A DNA stretch of 64,000 nt from Streptomyces omiyaensis (lineage in GTDB: Bacteria; Actinomycetota; Actinomycetes; Streptomycetales; Streptomycetaceae). The notes under the pieces are model-generated. The model was not told the DNA's origin and searched no databases. It worked only from the letters and a program-made list of their open reading frames with translations. The position numbers and the translations under genes were made by a program. The stretch lies in assembly GCF_014650895.1 (NCBI RefSeq), contig NZ_BMVV01000002.1, positions 248,001 through 312,000 on the forward strand, read 5' to 3'. Shown here one piece after another: positions 59,837 to 64,000 of this stretch (its first letter is position 1; every line of letters starts with the position of its first letter).

Positions 59837-61900
59837 ATGGAGACGCACGGCGCGGACGGGGGCGCGGGCGCCGACGCGCTCCTCGCGGTCCTGGAGCTGC
59901 TCGCCGGCCAGGGCGCCCCCGGCCAGTTCGCGGCCCTCCTCGACGAGGCCCGCCTCGCCGGACTCGACGAGGCCGGACTGGTCCGCCTGGAGCGGGCCGT
60001 CGACCTCGCCCGCTCCCTCCACGGCGAGCGCGCCGAGGGCCGGGCCCGCGCCGACCGCAGCGGCGCCTCCCTCGCCGTACTCACCGACACCGCCCGCGAC
60101 CTGACGCTCAGCTACGACCTCGACGGCCTGCTCCGGATCGTCACCCGCCGCGCCCGCCGCCTCCTCGGCCTCGACATGGCCTACGTGACCCTGCGCGGCC
60201 CCCAGGGCGCCTGCTACATCCGCGTCACCGAGGGCTCCCGCACCGGCGGCGACACCGGCGACACCACCGGCCCCGGACTCAGCGTCGGGCTGCGGATCGG
60301 CAACGGCAACTGCCTCGGCGGCATCGTCCAGCGCACCGGCGAGCCCGTCTGGACCCCCGACTACCCCGCCGACGAGCGGTTCGCGAGCGGCGAGGCGCCC
60401 GATCCGGCCGTCGCCCTCGACGGCGCCGAGGTCGTCGACCCCGGCGACGAGGCGGTCCGCGCCGAAGGACTCCGCGCCATCGTCGCCGTGCCGCTGCGCA
60501 GCGGCGACTCCGTCATCGGCGCCCTCTTCGGCGCCGACCGCCGCGTCCGCGAGCACACCCCGCAGGAGGTCGCCCTGCTCGGCGCCCTCGCCGACCTGGC
60601 CGCGCTCGCCGTCGAGAAGGCCGGGCTCCTCGACCGCACCCGCGCCGAACTCCTCGAACTGGAACGGGACAGCGCCCGCGTGCGCACCAGCCTCGCCCGG
60701 ATGCGGCACGTCAGCGAGGCACACGGCCGGATCATGAACCTGGTCCTCGCCGGCGGCGACCTCCCGCACGTCGCCAAGGCCGCGGGCGACGCCCTCGACG
60801 CCACCGTGATGGTCCGCGACCCCGGCGGCCGCCGCCTCGCCGTCAGCGGCGACTTCCCCGGCCTCGACGAGGACGCCGTCGCCAAGGCCTCCCTCGACGC
60901 CCACGCGCTGCGCCGGCCCGTCCCCGCCGCCGACGCCGTCTGGGTCGCCCCCGTCATCGCCGGCTCCGAGGACCTCGGCGGCCTCGTCGTCCGCGCCGAG
61001 GGCGGCCTCACCGAGGAGGACGAGCGGCTCCTCGAACTGGTCGCCCAGTCCGTCGCCCTCCTCCTCCTCATGCAGCGCTCCACCGCCGTCGCCGAGGGCC
61101 CCGTCCGCGACGAACTCCTCGACGACCTCATCGCCGACCCGCCGCACGCCCCGCAGCAGAGCGCCCAGCGTGCCCGGCGCCTCGGCGTGGACCTGCGCAA
61201 ACCGCACGTCCTCGTGGTCGCCCGGCCGGAGGGCGGCGAGCAGGGCCGGGCCGTGGTCTGGGCGTCCTCGTACGCGTACCGCCTCGCCGGCCTCAAGACC
61301 GTGCAGGGCGGCTGCATCGTGCTGCTGCTCCCCGGCGTGGACGCCTCCGCGGCGGCCGCCGCCGTCTCCGAGGAGCTCACCCCGCTCCTCGGCCACCCGG
61401 TCTCGGTCGCCGCCGCGGGCCCCGGCGGCAGTCCCGACGCCGTCGGGCCGCTCTACGCGGAGGCGCTGCGCTGCCTGGACGCGATGAGCGCCCTCGGCGG
61501 TACGGGCTCCGCGGCCGCCGTCACCGACCTCGGCTTCCTCGGCATGCTGCTCTCCGACGACCACGACGTGGACGGCTTCGTGGAGAACGCGATCGGCCCC
61601 GTCCTCGACTACGACGCCGAACGGCTCACCGACCTGACCCGCACCCTGGAGGCGTACTTCGCCTCCGGCGCCAGCCCCACCAACGCGGCCGAGGCCCTGC
61701 ACGTCCACCCCAACACGGTCTCCCGCCGCCTGGAGCGCATCGGCGAACTCCTCGGCCCCGCATGGCAGAAGCCCGGCCAGGTCCTGGAGGTCCAGCTCGC
61801 CCTGCGGCTCCAGCGCACCCGCGAGGTGCTCGCCCGCCGCCGGGCCGCCACCGCCCCGGCCCGCCCCCCGGCGGGCCCGGCGGCGGGCCCGGCGGAGTGA
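59837..61900 (+). CDS. GAF-domain regulator with PucR/CdaR-type helix-turn-helix
   Basis: This 687-residue regulator has a leading helical region. A GAF sensor domain follows at about 80-260 (TDTARDLTLSYDLDGLLRIV through LADLAALAVEKAGLLDRT, with the ligand loop GNGNCLGGIVQRTGEPVWTPDY). A short coiled segment leads to a second GAF-like or PucR-middle domain at about 300-400. The C-terminal PucR helix-turn-helix is EAYFASGASPTNAAEALHVHPNTVSRRLERIGELL (about 610-645). ATG 59837 follows GGGGG; a GTG at 59801 is possible but has a poor ribosome site. The signal is unknown. Confidence 0.82.
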   Translation: METHGADGGAGADALLAVLELLAGQGAPGQFAALLDEARLAGLDEAGLVRLERAVDLARSLHGERAEGRARADRSGASLAVLTDTARDLTLSYDLDGLLRIVTRRARRLLGLDMAYVTLRGPQGACYIRVTEGSRTGGDTGDTTGPGLSVGLRIGNGNCLGGIVQRTGEPVWTPDYPADERFASGEAPDPAVALDGAEVVDPGDEAVRAEGLRAIVAVPLRSGDSVIGALFGADRRVREHTPQEVALLGALADLAALAVEKAGLLDRTRAELLELERDSARVRTSLARMRHVSEAHGRIMNLVLAGGDLPHVAKAAGDALDATVMVRDPGGRRLAVSGDFPGLDEDAVAKASLDAHALRRPVPAADAVWVAPVIAGSEDLGGLVVRAEGGLTEEDERLLELVAQSVALLLLMQRSTAVAEGPVRDELLDDLIADPPHAPQQSAQRARRLGVDLRKPHVLVVARPEGGEQGRAVVWASSYAYRLAGLKTVQGGCIVLLLPGVDASAAAAAVSEELTPLLGHPVSVAAAGPGGSPDAVGPLYAEALRCLDAMSALGGTGSAAAVTDLGFLGMLLSDDHDVDGFVENAIGPVLDYDAERLTDLTRTLEAYFASGASPTNAAEALHVHPNTVSRRLERIGELLGPAWQKPGQVLEVQLALRLQRTREVLARRRAATAPARPPAGPAAGPAE

Positions 61901-61931
61901 GGCACCCCGGACACGGACCGCAAGACCCCGG

Positions 61932-61949
61932 CCCCGCGCGCGTGCGGGG
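61932..61949 (+). terminator. weak hairpin after the GAF regulator gene
   Basis: CCCCGC-GCGCGT-GCGGGG forms a 6-bp stem, 32 bases past the stop. Nearby GC-rich dyads make the exact terminator uncertain. Confidence 0.4.
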
Positions 61950-62050
61950 GTGATCGCGCCGGTCCTCGCGCCGCTCGTCAGGACCCCGGGCCCCGCGCGT
62001 GCGGACGGACACCCCGCCCCGGTGGTCCGTCGGGGCGGGCTCGGGGGACG

Positions 62051-62102
62051 GCCGGCCGCGACCCGGCCGTGGCGGGGGAGGCCCGCGGCCGGGTCAGCCG
62101 GC
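62051..62102 (-). terminator. nested inverted repeat at the end of the IS701-like gene
   Basis: GACCCGGCCG (62060-62069) pairs with CGGCCGGGTC (62086-62095), and outer arms GCCGGC (62051-62056, 62097-62102) extend it. The TGA stop of the gene lies inside the right arm (62094-62096). Confidence 0.55.
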
Positions 62103-63365
62103 CGCGCGGCGGGCGCCGTAGCCAGCGCCGTACCCCGTGGACTCCCACGTCGATCCGAGGACCGTCGCCGTGTGGGCCGCCGAGGCCAGTGTGATGTGTC
62201 GGTGCCAGCCCTTGTAGGAGCGGCCCACGAAGTCCCGGAGCCCCGCTTCCTCGCCGACCGCGGCGAAGTCCCGCTCCACCCGCTGGGTCAGCTTCGTCAG
62301 CCGCAGCAGCGAACCGACCGTGGCGTGGGTCAGGTCGCTGATCCACACCCGGGCCGGGCCCCGGCGCGGGTCGTCCCACTCGCCGAGCAGCATCAGCGGC
62401 CGCATCCGCTCCCCGCCCGGGGAGGGCAGCGCGACCCGGACGGCCGTCGCCAGCGAGGTCCGCGAGGTCCGCGCGCCGCCGACGGTGTCGACCCAGCTCA
62501 CCGGCCTGCGCAGGCCCTTGAGGGAATCCAGTATCTGCGCCGCCGGCAGCGGGCCCGCGCCGAAGCCGGGCAGCGAGCGGTCCGCGATCGCCAGCCGCGA
62601 ACCGGCCCCGATCCGCGCCACCACCGGCACCCCGGCCGCGGCGAGCCGCGTCAGCGCCGCCCGGCCCGCCCCGCCCCGGATGTCGAGGAGCACCGGCTTG
62701 CGGGTGACGTCGGTCCAGCGGGCGGTGTCGAGGGCGGCCGCGACGGCGCACTCCTCCATCGTCTCCTCGCCCGCCTCGTCGGGCACCTCCGCCCGGTCGC
62801 GCCGGGTGCGGTCCTTCACCCACGGGTCGGGCAGGAACAGCCGCCAGTTGACCGGCGCGCTGAGCTCCTCGCCGGCGAACCACACGCCGAAGGCCTGCTG
62901 CCCCTGGAAGACCTGCCCGCGCTCCGGGTCGAAGCGGCGGTCCACGCCCACCGAGTGCTCGCCCGCCTTCGGGATCGGCATCGGCCGCACCACCCACGCC
63001 TGCGGGTGCCCGCCGCGCTCCAGGAACCGCCCGAGCGCGGCCCGCATGGGCTGCCAGTCCCAGGTGGAGCTGGAGATGAAGTGGTGCAGGCTCTGCTCGG
63101 CGGCCGGGCCGCCGATCTGCGCGGCGATGTTCCGGATCGACTTGCGGCCCTGCGCGGTCAGCAGCCCGTGCAGGTACTGCTCCGCCTTCAGGCGCTGGTC
63201 GCGGCGGGCGAAGCCGGAGAAGAGCGCGGAGGTCAGCTCGGTGTAGACGTCGTCGCCGGGACGCGGGGCCGCGGGCCGGGGGACGGCCCGGACGCGGGGC
63301 CGCGGCACGGTGAGCGGGGCGGCCGCGGAGGCGGTCCCGTACTTGATTGCGACGGATGTACTCAC
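62094..63365 (-). CDS. IS701-like transposase, apparently catalytically dead
   Basis: This 423-residue protein aligns by eye with IS701-family DDE transposases over most of its length. Conserved features kept are SVGVDRRFDPERGQVFQGQQ-like sequence (about 138-157), the LPDPWVKDR block and the C-terminal VERDF...GLRDF...KGWHRHITLASAAH. Where IS701 proteins read IDDTGF, this reads VVRPMPI (about 125-131). The second Asp block (TADEVYG-like) reads VARIGAGSRL. Only the final Glu seems kept. The GTG start follows AGGAG. No terminal inverted repeats or target duplications were found. It looks like a domesticated DNA-binding protein rather than a mobile element. Confidence 0.75.
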   Translation of the reverse strand: MSTSVAIKYGTASAAAPLTVPRPRVRAVPRPAAPRPGDDVYTELTSALFSGFARRDQRLKAEQYLHGLLTAQGRKSIRNIAAQIGGPAAEQSLHHFISSSTWDWQPMRAALGRFLERGGHPQAWVVRPMPIPKAGEHSVGVDRRFDPERGQVFQGQQAFGVWFAGEELSAPVNWRLFLPDPWVKDRTRRDRAEVPDEAGEETMEECAVAAALDTARWTDVTRKPVLLDIRGGAGRAALTRLAAAGVPVVARIGAGSRLAIADRSLPGFGAGPLPAAQILDSLKGLRRPVSWVDTVGGARTSRTSLATAVRVALPSPGGERMRPLMLLGEWDDPRRGPARVWISDLTHATVGSLLRLTKLTQRVERDFAAVGEEAGLRDFVGRSYKGWHRHITLASAAHTATVLGSTWESTGYGAGYGARRAAG

Positions 63366-63807
63366 GACACTCCTGCCCGTCCTGCCCGAGGGTTGCGCAG
63401 CCGGCTTCCGCTGCCCCTCCACCGTCGCCCGGGCACCCCCTTCCCGACGAGGTGGACCCGGCACCCGAATCGGCCGCCGGATGGTGGCCGGACCACCGCC
63501 CCACCCCTGACCTGCGTCTCCCCGCCCCTGACCTGCGCTTCGATCGCGTCAGGACGGGCGCCGCGGGGCCCCGGGACGGGCCCCCGGGCTCCCGCGCACA
63601 CCCGCGGAGGGTCCGGTGGGTGGTCGGGCCACACCGCTTTCCGGACCACCCGCCGAGGAGCTGACAGACTCGCGGGACCCGCTTTGACCCGTCGCGCTCC
63701 GTCGCCGGACCATCGCAGAGCGAGGCGACACGGGCGCCCGGTTAATGCCCCAGGCCGGAACCGCGCCCGTGCGCCTCGCTCCGGCACGCCCCGTCAGGCG
63801 GCGCCGG
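63366..63807. other. gene-free gap with two inverted repeats
   Basis: This 442-bp gap lies between the IS701-like gene start and the uricase end, and I found no convincing gene in it. GGTGGGTGGTC (63615-63625) matches the complement of 63644-63654 at 10 of 11 bases. The second inverted repeat, at 63718-63781, is listed separately as a terminator. The open frames in this gap lack ribosome sites and recognisable motifs. Confidence 0.5.
63718..63781 (-). terminator. terminator of the uricase gene
   Basis: GAGCGAGGCG-A-CACGGGCGC (63718-63737) pairs with 63763-63781: 19 pairs with one bulged A and a 25-base loop, 27 bases beyond the uricase stop. Confidence 0.75.
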
Positions 63808-64000
63808 TCAGGCGGTGATCCAGTCCGAGGTGGCGATCACCGGCTGGACGCCGTCGCGGTGGACGGTGCCCTCGATGAGGCCGTACATGCGGTCCGCCGC
63901 GAAGTACACCTCGTTGTCGTTCTTCAGGCCGAAGGGCTCCAGGTCCACCAGGAAGTGGTGCTTGTTCGGCAGGTTGAGCCGCACCTCGTTGACGGTCGGC
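63808..64000 (-). CDS. urate oxidase (uricase), 5' part cut by window edge
   Basis: The last 63 residues of a uricase are visible. NLPNKHHFLVDLEPFGLKN (near the visible N-terminus) and EVYFAADRMYGLIEGTVHRDG are typical of its C-terminal half. Urate oxidase converts urate to 5-hydroxyisourate in purine breakdown. The frame ends SDWITA-stop. The terminator at 63718-63781 serves it. The N-terminal part and start lie beyond the window. Confidence 0.9.
   Translation of the reverse strand, partial: PTVNEVRLNLPNKHHFLVDLEPFGLKNDNEVYFAADRMYGLIEGTVHRDGVQPVIATSDWITA

Noticed and set aside
62051..63700. Intact IS701 insertion sequence.
   Set aside because: Neither matching terminal inverted repeats nor a target-site duplication was found at either flank, and two expected catalytic Asp positions are replaced.
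63366..63787. Two hypothetical small genes in the gap before the uricase gene.
   Set aside because: They overlap each other on both strands, lack ribosome sites and motifs, and the region contains the uricase terminator.

Overview
The window is a 64 kb piece of a high-GC actinobacterial chromosome, almost certainly a Streptomyces. The evidence is G/C-ending codons throughout, many GTG starts and one TTG start, GTGA/ATGA stop-start overlaps, and protein families typical of the genus (SARP, PucR, MMPL, S37 tripeptidyl aminopeptidase, DUF993). From memory, unverified here, the order mccB-mccA-hmgL / TetR / phosphatase-like / CDF / tesB / acd ... citA ... copZA ... mmsA matches the SCO277x to SCO27xx core region of S. 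coelicolor. So this is core chromosome rather than an island. No rRNA, tRNA, CRISPR array or intact insertion sequence was seen.

Layout. 1-9050: leucine/isovalerate and acyl-CoA catabolism. A minus-strand methylcrotonyl-CoA carboxylase and HMG-CoA lyase operon is read divergently from a leaderless TetR gene across two matching palindromes. A phosphatase-like protein, a CDF metal transporter, TesB and an LCAD-type acyl-CoA dehydrogenase follow. 9061-15730: a membrane-anchored XRE-type regulator opposite a secreted protein; then a PucR regulator opposite an agmatinase-family ureohydrolase and a ThDP-dependent decarboxylase-like enzyme (possible guanidino-compound catabolism). 15834-24080: a fused two-half ABC exporter, small membrane and secreted proteins, an S37 aminopeptidase, and a Tat-exported GH3 N-acetylhexosaminidase with a 24-bp tandem repeat in its signal region. 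24255-31276: a LysR/EamA pair with a P-loop kinase-like protein, then a LacI regulator with two perfect operators controlling a three-gene sugar operon (oxidoreductase, DUF993 aldolase-like, TIM-barrel isomerase). 31297-36198: an intergenic 38-bp repeat, DUF937 protein, RecD2 helicase and citrate synthase.

36199-44346: copper homeostasis (copZ-copA, with a CsoR-type operator that contains the stop codon of the upstream PrsW protease gene), a K+/H+ antiporter-like protein, a TetR/MMPL efflux pair with a double operator, and a small HTH protein. 44598-50883: inositol catabolism (an IolE-like isomerase opposite iolC-iolB-iolD-mmsA). 50971-57739: an acetyltransferase; a hydrolase-ABC ATPase fusion coupled to its permease; a LuxR-type regulator; and a vWA lipoprotein. 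57824-61900: a DUF1772 membrane protein, a SARP regulator behind an unusually AT-rich promoter, and a GAF/PucR-type regulator. 62094-64000: an IS701-like transposase that appears to lack two catalytic aspartates, and the 3' end of a uricase gene.

The most unusual items are: (i) the secreted-hydrolase/ABC-ATPase fusion protein; (ii) the apparently inactivated IS701-like protein; (iii) two independent tandem duplications of a ribosome-binding site plus start codon (upstream of lacI and iolD), each making an out-of-frame mini-ORF whose stop overlaps the real start; and (iv) the ureohydrolase/ThDP enzyme pair.
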